From Pseudorhodoferax sp032153935 (GTDB taxonomy: Bacteria > Pseudomonadota > Gammaproteobacteria > Burkholderiales > Burkholderiaceae_C): a DNA stretch of 64,000 nucleotides. This document shows positions 53,079 to 61,797 of the stretch, in pieces (within the stretch, counting starts at the first letter, position 1; each line of letters opens with the position of its first letter). Location: contig NZ_CAXUQL020000001.1 in assembly GCF_964253035.1 (NCBI RefSeq), forward strand, positions 2,170,001 to 2,234,000, written 5' to 3'. The notes below the pieces were generated by a model, which was given only the letters and a program-made list of their open reading frames with translations, was not told the DNA's origin and did no database searches. Position numbers and translations under genes: made by a program.

Positions 53079-54197
53079 ATGGACTTTCAACACACCGAAA
53101 CGCGCCAGATGCTGGGCGACACGCTGAACCGCTTCTTCTCCGAGCGCTATGGCGCCGATGCGCGCCGCCGCAGCAGCCTGACACCGGGCCACGACCGCGG
53201 CACCTGGGCCCAGCTGGTCGAGCTGGGCGCCTTGGGCGCGCTGTTCGACGACCATGACGGCGGCTATGGCGGCTCGGGCTTCGACACCATGGTGGTGTTC
53301 GAGGCCCTGGGCCGCAACCTCGTCGTCGAGCCCCTGCTGGGCAACCTGATCTGTGGCCGTGCGCTGGCGCTGGCCGGTCACGCGGCCCGGCACGGCGTGG
53401 TGGCGGGCGACACCCTGATGGCCTTCGCCCACCAGGAGGCTTGCGCACGGGATGCGCTGGCGCATGTGGAGACCCGTGCGCGCCTGTCGGCGGGCGAATG
53501 GTCCTTGAGCGGCAACAAGTCCGTGGTACTGGCCGCCGAGGCCTGCACCCACGCGCTCGTCAGCGCGCGCGTGAGCGGCAGCAGCACCGAGCCGGCGGGC
53601 ATTGCGCTCTTCGTCGTGGCGCTGGATGCGCCCGGCGTCACCTTGCGCGCCTACCCGTTGATCGATGGCGGGCGCGCAGCCGAGCTGGCGCTGCGCGATG
53701 TCAGGCTTGGCGCCGACGCGCTGGTGGCGGGCCCCGGGCAGGGCTTCGACATCGTCGAGCAGGTTGCCGGTCTGGGCATCCTGGCGCTGTGCGCCGAAGG
53801 GCTGGGGCTGATGGAGTCGTTGAAGACCGCAACGGCGGACTACCTCGCCACGCGCGTGCAGTTCGGTGCCCCCATCGGCGCCAACCAGGCGCTGCAGCAC
53901 CGCATGGTGGACCTGCTGGTCGACATCGAGCAGGCGCGTTCGGCGGTGATCAACGCGGCGGCGGCCCTGGACCAGCCACGTGTGCAACGGGAGCAGGCCC
54001 TGTCGGCCGCGAAGTACACCCTTGGCACGAGCGGCATCCGGGTGGCCGAGGAAGCCATCCAGATGCACGGCGGGATCGGCATGACGCAGGAGCTGCCGGC
54101 AGCCCAGGCCGCCAAGCGCCTGATCATGATCGACCACCAGCTGGGCGATGCCGACCACCACCTGGAGCGCTACGTGGCGCTGGGCCGAGACCTGTGA
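53079..54197 (+). CDS. Acyl-CoA dehydrogenase (second of a pair)
   Basis: A 372-residue acyl-CoA dehydrogenase-fold protein. Family landmarks are FSERYGADARRR, DDHDGGYGGSGFDTMVVFEALG, and the C-terminal EEAIQMHGGIGMTQELPAA. The middle beta domain is more diverged than in its neighbour and lacks the SEPGAGSD and KTWTT blocks. It is therefore likely a partner subunit, contributing to the active site at the interface, rather than an independent enzyme. The two-base spacing from the first gene supports a fixed stoichiometry. Ends 115 bp before the HxlR gene. Confidence 0.9.
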   Translation: MDFQHTETRQMLGDTLNRFFSERYGADARRRSSLTPGHDRGTWAQLVELGALGALFDDHDGGYGGSGFDTMVVFEALGRNLVVEPLLGNLICGRALALAGHAARHGVVAGDTLMAFAHQEACARDALAHVETRARLSAGEWSLSGNKSVVLAAEACTHALVSARVSGSSTEPAGIALFVVALDAPGVTLRAYPLIDGGRAAELALRDVRLGADALVAGPGQGFDIVEQVAGLGILALCAEGLGLMESLKTATADYLATRVQFGAPIGANQALQHRMVDLLVDIEQARSAVINAAAALDQPRVQREQALSAAKYTLGTSGIRVAEEAIQMHGGIGMTQELPAAQAAKRLIMIDHQLGDADHHLERYVALGRDL

Positions 54198-54312
54198 GAG
54201 CGCTGGCGGCGCGGTGCATCTCGCCCCGCCCGCCGCGCTTCGCTCTCTTGATCAGTACTAAAATGGAATCCTTGTTGTCTTGGACTGCCGTTGTGGCGGG
54301 TATGGGTGAGCC

Positions 54313-54831
54313 ATGCAGTGGGATGAACTGGTTGAGCAGCCGTGTTCGGTGGCCCGCACCTTGTCGGTGATCGGCGACCGGTGGACACTGCTGATCCTGC
54401 GCGACTGTTTCATGAAGGTGCGGCGCTTCGACGATTTCCACGCCCGCCTGGGCATCGGCCGTCCCATCCTGGCCGACCGGCTGCAAAAGCTGGTCGACAA
54501 CTTCGTGCTGACGAAGATGGCCTACCAGACCAACCCCGTGCGCTACGAGTACCGGCTGACGCAGAAGGGCCTGGACCTGCACCCCGTGGTCATGTCCATC
54601 GTGCACTGGGGCGACATGCACATGGCCGGCAAGAAAGGCCGGCCCATCCTGCACCGGCACACCACCTGCGGCCACCACTTCGACCCGGTGCTGACATGCT
54701 CGGTCTGTGCCGAGGCGGTGACGGCGAGGGAGGTGGTGGTCGAGCCTGGGCCTGGCGCGGAGTCGGCGGCCCAGGCTGCGCGCAAGGTGGCTGCGGCCCC
54801 TGCCAAGAAGGCGCGCCCACTGGCCCGTTGA
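54313..54831 (+). CDS. HxlR-family transcriptional regulator
   Basis: A 172-residue winged-helix regulator of the HxlR family: CSVARTLSVIGDRWTLLILRDCFMKVRRFDDFHARLGIGRPILADRL (key C-x(7)-IGxRWTxLIL and RRFxxF), with NPVRYEYRLTQKGLDL in the wing. The C-terminal part has CGHHFDPVLTCSVC, a possible zinc site frequent in the longer HxlR proteins, then an Ala/Lys-rich tail. HxlR proteins respond to electrophiles, formaldehyde or redox state. It lies 115 bp after the dehydrogenase pair and probably regulates the divergent CoA-ester locus. Confidence 0.87.
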   Translation: MQWDELVEQPCSVARTLSVIGDRWTLLILRDCFMKVRRFDDFHARLGIGRPILADRLQKLVDNFVLTKMAYQTNPVRYEYRLTQKGLDLHPVVMSIVHWGDMHMAGKKGRPILHRHTTCGHHFDPVLTCSVCAEAVTAREVVVEPGPGAESAAQAARKVAAAPAKKARPLAR

Positions 54832-54843
54832 GGCGCAGGCCTT

Positions 54844-54857
54844 GGGCGCTGGCGCCC
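54844..54857. terminator. Hairpin between convergent hxlR and LtnD-like genes
   Basis: GGGCG-CTGG-CGCCC forms a perfect 5-bp GC stem in the 27-bp space between convergent genes. No T-run follows in either direction, so it may be a weak bidirectional terminator or simply an RNA end-stabilising hairpin. Confidence 0.35.
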
Positions 54858-54858
54858 A

Positions 54859-55752
54859 TCAGCCCGCCTTGGGCAGCGTGATCCCCGGAAAGATCTTGAT
54901 CACCGCCGAGTCGTCCTCGGCCGCATGCCCGGCCGTGGAGGCCTGCATGAACATCTGGTGCGCCGTGGCCGCCAGCGGCAGCGGGAATTTGCTGGCGCGC
55001 GCGGTGTCCAGCACCAGGCCCAGGTCCTTGACGAAGATGTCCACGGCCGACAGCGGCGTGTAGTCGCCGGCCAGCACATGGGCCATGCGGTTCTCGAACA
55101 TCCAGCTGTTGCCCGCGCTGTGCGTGATGACCTCGTACAGCGCGGCCGCATCCACGCCCTCGCGCAGGCCCAGCGCCATGGCCTCGGCCGCGGCGGCGAT
55201 GTGCACGCCGGCCAGCAGCTGGTTGATGATCTTGACCTTGCTGCCGGCGCCGGCCTTCTCGCCCAGGCGGTAGACCTTGCCGGCCATGGCGTCGAGCACG
55301 CCGCCGGCCCTGGCGTAGGCGGCCGGGGTGCCGGCCGTCATCATGGTCATCTGCCCGCCGGCCGCCTTGGCGGCACCGCCCGAGATCGGCGCGTCGAGGT
55401 AGAGCAGCCCCAGCGCCGCGAGCCGGCCTTCCAGCGCGACCGACCAGTTCGGGTCGACCGTGGAGCACATCACGAACACGCTGCCGGGCGCCATCGCGGC
55501 GGCCGCACCGCTCTCGCCGAACAGCACGGCCTCGGTCTGCTGCGCGTTGACGACCACCGACACCACCACGCCTGCGCCCTGCGCCACCTCTGCCGGGCTG
55601 GCGCAGGCGGTGCCACCCTCGGCCGCGAAGGCCGCCGCGACACCGGGCCGCGCGTCGCACACGCGCAGCGCGTGGCCGTTGCGCCGCAGCGTGGCGGCAA
55701 TGCCGGCGCCCATCGCGCCCAGGCCGATCAGTCCCACGGTCTCTTTGGTCAT
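54859..55752 (-). CDS. 3-hydroxyisobutyrate dehydrogenase-family enzyme, L-threonate dehydrogenase (LtnD)-like
   Basis: A 297-residue beta-hydroxyacid dehydrogenase: Rossmann motif GLIGLGAMGAGIAATL (4-19), the substrate loop DAPISGGAAKAAGGQMTMM, catalytic Lys in GAGSKVKIINQLLAG, and KDLGLVLDTARASKFPLPLAATAHQMF near the C-terminus. The DAPISGG/KIINQLLAG combination is typical of LtnD-type enzymes of the four-carbon acid sugar pathway. OtnK and OtnI partners are not present, so the identity as L-threonate dehydrogenase is moderate. It is nine bases downstream of dtd and co-transcribed with it. Confidence 0.86.
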   Translation of the reverse strand: MTKETVGLIGLGAMGAGIAATLRRNGHALRVCDARPGVAAAFAAEGGTACASPAEVAQGAGVVVSVVVNAQQTEAVLFGESGAAAAMAPGSVFVMCSTVDPNWSVALEGRLAALGLLYLDAPISGGAAKAAGGQMTMMTAGTPAAYARAGGVLDAMAGKVYRLGEKAGAGSKVKIINQLLAGVHIAAAAEAMALGLREGVDAAALYEVITHSAGNSWMFENRMAHVLAGDYTPLSAVDIFVKDLGLVLDTARASKFPLPLAATAHQMFMQASTAGHAAEDDSAVIKIFPGITLPKAG

Positions 55753-55761
55753 GCTGTCTCC

Positions 55762-56199
55762 TCAGTTCTGCATTGGAATGGTGACGGGGCCGTCATTGAC
55801 CAGGTGCACCTGCATGTCGGCGGCGAAGCGGCCCGTGGCCACGACCGGGTGCAGGGCCCGCGCCTGGGCAACGAAATGGTCGTAGAGCCGGCGCCCGTCC
55901 TCGGGCGCTGCCGCGCCCGAGAAGCCGGGCCGGGTGCCGCTGCCGGTGTCGGCCGCCAGCGTGAACTGGCTGACCAGCAGCAGGCCGCCGCCCACGTCCT
56001 GCACGCTCAGGTTCATCTTGCCCGCCGCGTCCGGGAAGATGCGCAGCTTGAGCATCTTGGCCAGCAGCCTGTCGGCCTTCTCCTCGGTGTCGCCGCGTTC
56101 GGCGCAGACCAGCGCCAGCAGGCCCTGGCCGATGGCGCCGATGGTCTCGCCCTCGACGACCACCTGGGCCTGGCGCACGCGTTGCAGCAGCAGTTTCAT
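55762..56199 (-). CDS. dtd: D-aminoacyl-tRNA deacylase
   Basis: A 145-residue protein matching DTD: MKLLLQRVRQAQVVVEGETIG at the N-terminus (in part), the GGGLLLVSQFTL core, TRPGFSGAA as the variable loop and the C-terminal VNDGPVTI with the cross-subunit Gly-cisPro motif. It frees tRNA from mischarged D-amino acids and from glycine on tRNA(Ala). I took the ATG at 56199; an upstream in-frame ATG would add non-family residues. It is the second trans-editing factor in this window besides AlaX. Its operon partner, an LtnD-like dehydrogenase, has no obvious link to translation. Confidence 0.93.
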   Translation of the reverse strand: MKLLLQRVRQAQVVVEGETIGAIGQGLLALVCAERGDTEEKADRLLAKMLKLRIFPDAAGKMNLSVQDVGGGLLLVSQFTLAADTGSGTRPGFSGAAAPEDGRRLYDHFVAQARALHPVVATGRFAADMQVHLVNDGPVTIPMQN

Positions 56200-56300
56200 A
56201 CGGGACAGTTGTTTGGGCTCAACACGGGACAATGCCTGCGGACCAGCTGCCCGTCCCGGCGACCGCGGGACTTTACGCCAACCCTGCCCCAGGAGATCCC

Positions 56301-57086
56301 ATGAACAGCACCGCACCGAGAACCACCAGCCACCTGCATGTGGTGCCGACCGACGACGCCATCCGCCAGGCGCGCGTGCACCTCGCCGCCGCCAACCGGC
56401 TGGCCGTGCACGACGGCCTGGAGGAGGGCATCGACAACCACTTCACCATGGTCGTGCCGGGCACGACCGACCGCTTCATGGTGCTGCCCTTCGGCCTGCA
56501 CTGGTCCGAGGCGCGGGCCAGCGACCTCATCGTGTTCAACGAGCAGGGCGAGATCCTGGAGGGCAATGGCAGCCTGGAGCTCAGCGCGCTGAGCATCCAC
56601 GCGCCGCTGCACCGCATCACGGGCGCCAAGGTGGTGCTGCACACCCACCAGACCTGGGCGCTGGCGCTCAACATGCTCGAGGACAACCGCCTGCTGCCCG
56701 GCAGCCAGACCGCTGCCTTCCTCGCCAAGAACATCGCTTACGACGACGGCTACACGGGCCTGGCGGCCGAGCTCAGCGAAGGCGAGCGCCTGGCCGCGCT
56801 GATCGGCGACAAGCATGTGATGTTCATGAAGAACCACGGTGTCGTGACCGTGGGCGACACCGTGGCCCAGGCCTACCGCCGGCTGTACCGGCTCGAGCGC
56901 GTCTGCAAGGCGCAGTTGCTGGCCATGTCGACCGGCAAGCCGCTGGCCCTGCTGTCCGACGAGATGGTCGCCAAGGTGGACCGGCCCAACCCGAACGACA
57001 GCCACTCGCGCGCCGAGCGCGAGGCGCTGTACTTCGCGGCCATGATGCGCGTGCTGGACCGGGTGAACCCGGGCTACGCGGACTGA
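56301..57086 (+). CDS. Class II aldolase/adducin-family protein
   Basis: A 261-residue zinc aldolase-fold protein. The metal-binding pair is in LHTHQTW (H-T-H), and NHGVVTVGDTV supplies the third His; DGLEEGIDNHFTMVVPG near residue 45 is the phosphate/substrate-side block. It resembles the many unassigned bacterial class II aldolase/adducin proteins, so the reaction is not known. The ATG at 56301 follows AGGAGATCCC. It is divergent from the dtd-LtnD-like operon, 101 bp apart; acid-sugar metabolism would fit both, but that is speculation. Confidence 0.87.
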   Translation: MNSTAPRTTSHLHVVPTDDAIRQARVHLAAANRLAVHDGLEEGIDNHFTMVVPGTTDRFMVLPFGLHWSEARASDLIVFNEQGEILEGNGSLELSALSIHAPLHRITGAKVVLHTHQTWALALNMLEDNRLLPGSQTAAFLAKNIAYDDGYTGLAAELSEGERLAALIGDKHVMFMKNHGVVTVGDTVAQAYRRLYRLERVCKAQLLAMSTGKPLALLSDEMVAKVDRPNPNDSHSRAEREALYFAAMMRVLDRVNPGYAD

Positions 57087-57275
57087 CGGGCCCTTGCTTT
57101 CCAGGTAGGCGCTTGCTGGCCGGCAGGGGGCGGGCGGACAGGGGTCTTGACGACGATCAGCTGGCTCGATCGCCGCTGCCTAAGGGAGCGAAGTGGAGTT
57201 CGCGGAAAGTTCACGTGAGCCACGCCACAACCAGGGCGGCGCCGCTCGGGCGTTGACGCCGGCCGCGCACCACGC

Positions 57276-59771
57276 TCACAGCTTCGGCTGATACTGCAGC
57301 GTGAACATCAGGTTGCGTGGATTGCCGTAGTCGTTGTTGCCGTTGGTCTCGTTGTAGCCCGGCACGTAGTAGCGCTTGTCGAACAGGTTGTTGACGTTGA
57401 GCGCCAGCGAGAGCTCGGGCGTGGCCTGCCAGGCCAGCCGCGCGCCCCAGACCGCGAAGCCTGGCATGGTGTAGCTGCGGCTGTAGCCCAGCGTATGGCT
57501 CTGCACGGTCATGCCACCGCCAATGCTCAAACGCTGCCAGTCGCCTGGCAACCTGTAGTCGCTCCACACGCGCACCAGGTGCTTGGGGGTCCACTGGCTG
57601 TAGGTCTTGCCCTGGTTCGTCGGATCGCTCAGAAACTTGGTGGTGTTGTAGGTGTAGCCGGCGGACAGCTGCAGGCCGCGTACGATCTCACCGCTGGCCT
57701 CGGCTTCGAAGCCCTGGCTGCGCACCTTGCCCGAAGCGCGCGAGCAGTACCAGCCGTCGCAGGCGTAACCGCCGTCCACGTCGTTCACGGCGCGGTTCCT
57801 GTGGTCGTAGCGGAAGATGGCGAACGAGGTGTTCAGGCGGCCCTGCAGCAACTCGCCCTTGATGCCGAACTCGACGTTGTTGCCGCTGATCGGGTCCAGC
57901 ACGGCGCCACTCAGGTTGCGCTCGGACTGCGGGATGAACACGTTGGTGAAGCTGCCATAGGCCGACCACTGCGCGTCCAGCGCGTAGACCAGACCCAGGT
58001 AGGGCGTGACCTCGCCATGCGCGGTGTTGGGATAGGTCTGGGTGCTGGTGTAGAGATAGTCGTACCAACTCACGCGCGCGCCGGCGATCGCCGCCAGCGG
58101 CGCCGTCAACCTTGCGCGCCAGCTGGCGTAGATGCCCTTTTGCCGCACGTCGTAGGTCGAGGCGGACGACCAACTGCCCGTGGAGGCTAGGATGGTCGAC
58201 AGGTCCTGCCAGGGACGGTCGTGATCGATGGCGAAGATGTTGCCACCGGTCTGGAACAGACGCGCCACCAGGTCGTCGGAGGTGTACTTGGAGTAGTTGG
58301 CGCCGATCGTGAGCTCGTGCCGCAGGCCCAACGCGTCGAAACGACCGTTCACGTAGGCGTCCATGCCCAGGCGTTCGCTGTCGAAGTCGGTGTACCAGTT
58401 GGCATAGGTCATGCCGCTGCCGTCGACGGCCGGCGAGCCCTGCATGCGCTGGTGCACCGAGGTGTTTTTCTCGCTCATGTGCATCGCCGAAACCTTGAGC
58501 TTCCAGTCGCTGTTGAAGCGGTGGTCCAGATCGGCGTAGACCGTGGTCTGGTGGATGCGCGCGCGGTTCCATGACGCGCCCGTGTAGGTCGAGCGTGGCA
58601 GGCCGATATCCCTGCCATCGGCGTACAGCGGCAGGCCACGCACCATGGGCCGGCCCTTGCTGTCGGAGTCGCTGACCGCCAAGCCCAGCGTGGTACCGGG
58701 CACGAGGTCGATGTCCAGCGCGGCGTACAGCGACTGCGTGCGGTCGTTCACGTAGTCGATGAAGGAGTGGCTACGGCTGTCGTCCAGCACCACGCGCCCG
58801 CGCACGCTGCCCGACGCGTTGAGCGGGCCACCTGCATCGAGTTGCAGGCCATAGCGGTCCCAGGAGCCGGCGCGGGCCGTCAGCGTGAGCGTGCGCTCGG
58901 CCTGGGGGCGCTTGCGCACCAGGTTCACGGCGCCGCCTGGGCTGCCCGTGCCCTGGAGCAGGCCAGAGGCGCCGCGCAGCACCTCTACGCGGTCGAAGAA
59001 CACCAGGCCTTCGGCTCCCCAGTTTCCCAGTGCGTACATGTTGCGCGGCACCGCCACGCCGTCGTACTGCCAGGCGTCGATCTGGAAGCCCCGCGCCGAC
59101 AGCACCATGCCCTGCCCAACGCCCTTGATGCCGACCATGCCGGTGACCTGGTTGGCGGCCTCACGCAGGTCCGTGAGACCCTGGTCGTCGATCTGCGCAC
59201 GCGTGAGCACGCTGACGGATTGCGGGATGTCCTTGAGCGCCTGTTCGCCCTTGGCCAGCGTGACGGCGCGCGCCTGGTAGACCTTGCTACCTTCGGTCGT
59301 GGCGCTGCGCTCGGCCTGAGCCGTAACGCGTACCTCGTTCAGCACGGTGCTGCCGCTGGCGACGGCCGTCGGTGCGGGTGCAGCGGGCACCCGGCGCACG
59401 GCATAGCCGCCGTCGGCTGCACGCACGCCCTCCAGCCCGGTACCGTCGAGCAGCCGGGCCAGGCCCTGCGCCACGGCATGGCGGCCCTGCAGGCCGGCGC
59501 TGCGCAAGCCCGTGGTGATCTGCGGGTCGGCTGCCACCAGCGTGCCAGATGCGCGACCAAAGCGGCCCAGGGCTTCGTCGAGCGGCCCCGCGGGAATGTC
59601 GTAGTGGTGGACGGCCTCGGCCGCCGCCTGGGCATGTGCCTGGCCCGCGGGTGCCAGCGTCGCGCTGCCGACCACGCCGGCGACCAGCGCGCAGTGCAAT
59701 GCGGCGGCGAGCGCCGTGGGTAGGGGACGGCGCGCGGCACGGTGCCAATGGGTGGTGATGGATTGCGTCAT
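57276..59771 (-). CDS. TonB-dependent siderophore receptor with STN signalling domain
   Basis: An 831-residue outer-membrane receptor. A signal peptide of about 48 residues precedes an STN domain (about 55-105: YDIPAGPLDEALGRFGRASG), then the plug (PQSVSVLTRAQIDDQGL) and a 22-stranded barrel ending NNLFDKRYYVPGYNETNG...LQYQPKL. The STN domain passes the ligand signal to FecR, matching the adjacent FecR and ECF sigma genes. The plug and barrel type is that of ferric-siderophore receptors (FpvA/FoxA-like). ATG 59771 is preceded by GGAGGA; the siderophore is not deducible. Confidence 0.92.
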   Translation of the reverse strand: MTQSITTHWHRAARRPLPTALAAALHCALVAGVVGSATLAPAGQAHAQAAAEAVHHYDIPAGPLDEALGRFGRASGTLVAADPQITTGLRSAGLQGRHAVAQGLARLLDGTGLEGVRAADGGYAVRRVPAAPAPTAVASGSTVLNEVRVTAQAERSATTEGSKVYQARAVTLAKGEQALKDIPQSVSVLTRAQIDDQGLTDLREAANQVTGMVGIKGVGQGMVLSARGFQIDAWQYDGVAVPRNMYALGNWGAEGLVFFDRVEVLRGASGLLQGTGSPGGAVNLVRKRPQAERTLTLTARAGSWDRYGLQLDAGGPLNASGSVRGRVVLDDSRSHSFIDYVNDRTQSLYAALDIDLVPGTTLGLAVSDSDSKGRPMVRGLPLYADGRDIGLPRSTYTGASWNRARIHQTTVYADLDHRFNSDWKLKVSAMHMSEKNTSVHQRMQGSPAVDGSGMTYANWYTDFDSERLGMDAYVNGRFDALGLRHELTIGANYSKYTSDDLVARLFQTGGNIFAIDHDRPWQDLSTILASTGSWSSASTYDVRQKGIYASWRARLTAPLAAIAGARVSWYDYLYTSTQTYPNTAHGEVTPYLGLVYALDAQWSAYGSFTNVFIPQSERNLSGAVLDPISGNNVEFGIKGELLQGRLNTSFAIFRYDHRNRAVNDVDGGYACDGWYCSRASGKVRSQGFEAEASGEIVRGLQLSAGYTYNTTKFLSDPTNQGKTYSQWTPKHLVRVWSDYRLPGDWQRLSIGGGMTVQSHTLGYSRSYTMPGFAVWGARLAWQATPELSLALNVNNLFDKRYYVPGYNETNGNNDYGNPRNLMFTLQYQPKL

Positions 59772-59884
59772 GGAAAGGGTCCTCCGGTCGATGTCGTGGC
59801 ATGGAGGACAGTGGCTGGCCCGACATCGGGCGCGCACGCTGTGGCAACGCTTTGGCTGTGTCCTGCTACCTCGTATGACGGACG

Positions 59885-59921
59885 AGACGCAGGGACCTCC
59901 TAGTCGCTGTTACAAATTTCC
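59885..59921 (-). promoter_or_regulatory. Possible ECF sigma-dependent promoter of the TonB receptor
   Basis: Reading leftwards, GGAAAT (complement of 59916-59921) is followed after 19 bases by GTCC and shortly after by CGTCT (complement of 59885-59889). FecI-type promoters have a GGAAAT-like -35 and a GTC/CGTC -10 about 16-17 bases apart, so the spacing here is imperfect. It lies 114-150 bp before the receptor start. Confidence 0.3.
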
Positions 59922-59940
59922 TCGGAGGACGCGGCCGCGC

Positions 59941-60966
59941 TCAGGACGCCTGCACGGTCACCCACCAGCGCGTGCGGTACGCCACCCGCACTGGCAGGAT
60001 GCGCACCAGCATGGCCAGCGCGCGGTCGGTGTCGTCCAGAGGAAAGGCGCCGGTGATGCGCAGGGCCGCCGCCTCGGGTGCACAGCGCAGCACGCCAGGG
60101 CGCCAGCGCGCCAGCGCAGCGACGAAGTCCGCGAGTGGCATGCGGTCGGCCACCAGCATGTCGTCCACCCAGGCGTCCACGTCCGCTGGCGCCTGCGTGG
60201 GTGGCGTCACACCGTCGGCGCCGAAGCGCGCCTGCCTTCCCGCCACCACGCGCACGGCATCGCCCTGCCCCGCCTGTACGTCCACTGCCCCTTGCAGTAC
60301 GGCCACGGTGCAGCACCCCCTTGTCCCCCACCCACCGGCGTCGTCGTGCCGCACCGTGAAGCGCGTGCCGACCGGGGCGACGCTGCCCTCGCGTGTCTGC
60401 ACTCGCAGCGGTCGTGCATCGCCATGGCCGGACTGCACCAGCACCTCGCCCGCATGCAGCAGGATGCGGCGCTCTGCGCCGGTGAAGTGCACGTCCACCG
60501 CGCTGGCGCTGGCGATCTGCAGCTGCGTGCCGTCTTCCAGCATCAGGCTGCGGCGCTCGCCCGTCGCCGTGCGGTGTGCTGCCGCGAGCGCGGGCCATGG
60601 CGTGTGCTCGCGCAACTGCCAGGCCACCGCCCCCGTACCCGCCAGCCCCAAAGCCCAACGACCCATGCGCCGGCGTGCCATGCGCTGTGCCACCGCGTGC
60701 AGCGCCTCGCGGGCGGCCGGTGCACCTGCGGCGTGGGCACCGCGCGTGCCGGCCTGCAGTTCGTCGTCGAAGGCGGCCAGGCGCTGCCAGGCCAACTCGT
60801 GGCGCGCATCGGCTGCGCGCCAGACGGCGCAGGCCTCCTCCTGCGCGGCGCTGGCGCTGCCGGATTGCAGCAGCGCTCGCCAGTCGGCCGCCTGCGCGAC
60901 GACGGCGGCGGGCAGGGCGCCGGCCTCGGGGCGCAGCGGCGCGAACGGCCCTGCTGCGTCAGCCAT
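59941..60966 (-). CDS. FecR-family anti-sigma/signal-transducing protein
   Basis: A 341-residue FecR homologue: N-terminal cytoplasmic DUF4880-like part with the W-x-x-A pattern (EEACAVWRAADARHELAWQRLAAF), one membrane segment near residues 105-122 (MGRWALGLAGTGAVAWQL), then the periplasmic FecR domain (GERRSLMLEDGTQLQIASASAVDV and GEVLVQSGHG) and a C-terminal STN-like region that contacts the receptor. It relays the presence of a siderophore from the receptor to the sigma factor. ATG 60966 overlaps the sigma gene by eight bases. Confidence 0.9.
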   Translation of the reverse strand: MADAAGPFAPLRPEAGALPAAVVAQAADWRALLQSGSASAAQEEACAVWRAADARHELAWQRLAAFDDELQAGTRGAHAAGAPAAREALHAVAQRMARRRMGRWALGLAGTGAVAWQLREHTPWPALAAAHRTATGERRSLMLEDGTQLQIASASAVDVHFTGAERRILLHAGEVLVQSGHGDARPLRVQTREGSVAPVGTRFTVRHDDAGGWGTRGCCTVAVLQGAVDVQAGQGDAVRVVAGRQARFGADGVTPPTQAPADVDAWVDDMLVADRMPLADFVAALARWRPGVLRCAPEAAALRITGAFPLDDTDRALAMLVRILPVRVAYRTRWWVTVQAS

Positions 60967-61480
60967 AGACCGCGGCATAGCACTGTTGCATAGCCCGGGA
61001 CATGGCGTTCTGCACTGTCTTGGGTGAGATGCGCAACGCTGCAGCGATCTCGGGGTAGGTCAGGCCGTCCAGGCGCGAGAGCAGGAAGATCTGCCGCGTG
61101 CGCGGGCCCATGCCGTCGATGATGCGGCTCACCGCGGCGAGCGACTCCAGCACCATGAGGCGCACCTCAGGTGCCGGGGCATCGACGTCGGGCTCGCATG
61201 CCAGCGCTTCCAGGTAAGCCTGCTCGAGAGCTGAGCGGCGGTAGTGATCGGCAGCGAGGCGACGCGCCACCACGCGTAGGTAGGCGCGCGGCTCGTCGGC
61301 CTGGGGTACTCCTGCGCGCAGGATGCGCTCGAAGGTGTCGTGCGCCAGGTCAGCGGCCTGCTCGCGATTGCCCAGCTTGCGGCGCAGCAGTTCGAACAAC
61401 CAGGTGTGGTGTTCGGTGTAGAGCGACTGAAGCGACTGGTGGCTGTTGGGGACGCAGGAAAGGGCGGCGCGCGTGGTCAT
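60959..61480 (-). CDS. ECF sigma factor, FecI-like
   Basis: A 173-residue sigma-70 family protein with only regions 2 and 4: LYTEHHTWLFELLRRKLGNREQAADLAHDTFERIL (region 2, with DLAHDTF) and DGLTYPEIAAALRISPKTVQNAMSRAMQQCY (region 4 HTH). It belongs to the FecI group that pairs with FecR and TonB receptors for iron uptake. The start ATG 61480 is preceded by a purine-poor leader; a longer start is possible at an upstream ATG but adds poorly conserved residues. Gene order sigma-FecR-receptor is the standard one. Confidence 0.92.
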   Translation of the reverse strand: MTTRAALSCVPNSHQSLQSLYTEHHTWLFELLRRKLGNREQAADLAHDTFERILRAGVPQADEPRAYLRVVARRLAADHYRRSALEQAYLEALACEPDVDAPAPEVRLMVLESLAAVSRIIDGMGPRTRQIFLLSRLDGLTYPEIAAALRISPKTVQNAMSRAMQQCYAAVYG

Positions 61481-61489
61481 GGCAGTAAA

Positions 61490-61504
61490 TGCGAACTTGT
61501 CGCA
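61490..61504. promoter_or_regulatory. Palindrome just upstream of the ECF sigma gene
   Basis: TGCGA-ACTTG-TCGCA is a perfect 5-5-5 inverted repeat ten bases before the sigma ATG. It is placed where an iron-responsive repressor would act, but it is not a good Fur-box match, so the assignment is open. Confidence 0.3.
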
Positions 61505-61797
61505 ATTGTGCATCCTTATGTGCACCGCCCTGTCCGCTGCCGTATCCCTCCCAATTTGGATTGATCGCGCGCGCTGACGTCTACAGATTCTGATCGGACA
61601 TCTGGGATCTTGGTCGCCGACTGCAAGGCGGTCTGCGCTGTCGGGCACCTCGCGAGTTTGTACGGCAGCAGAGAAGCGTTGTGCACAGCACATCCCCCAG
61701 CAGCCCCGGCGTCGACGCACGCCAGCCGGCCCGTTGGGATGTCGATGACAGGTCCACCGGCGCGCCGCACTCCGCTCGGCCGCCCCCCGGCAACCCC
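61505..61797. other. Intergenic region without a recognisable gene
   Basis: Between the ECF sigma start region and the GntR stop, about 290 bp show no convincing reading frame. Two ATTCTGATC/ATCTGGGATC words near 61586-61610 are weakly similar, and the sigma-gene promoter must lie in the left part. I see no tRNA, terminator or mobile-element end. Confidence 0.5.

Noticed and set aside
61516..61770. An 84-residue minus-strand frame between the sigma factor and GntR genes
   Set aside because: No family features, no ribosome-binding site, and residue composition typical of random GC-rich DNA.
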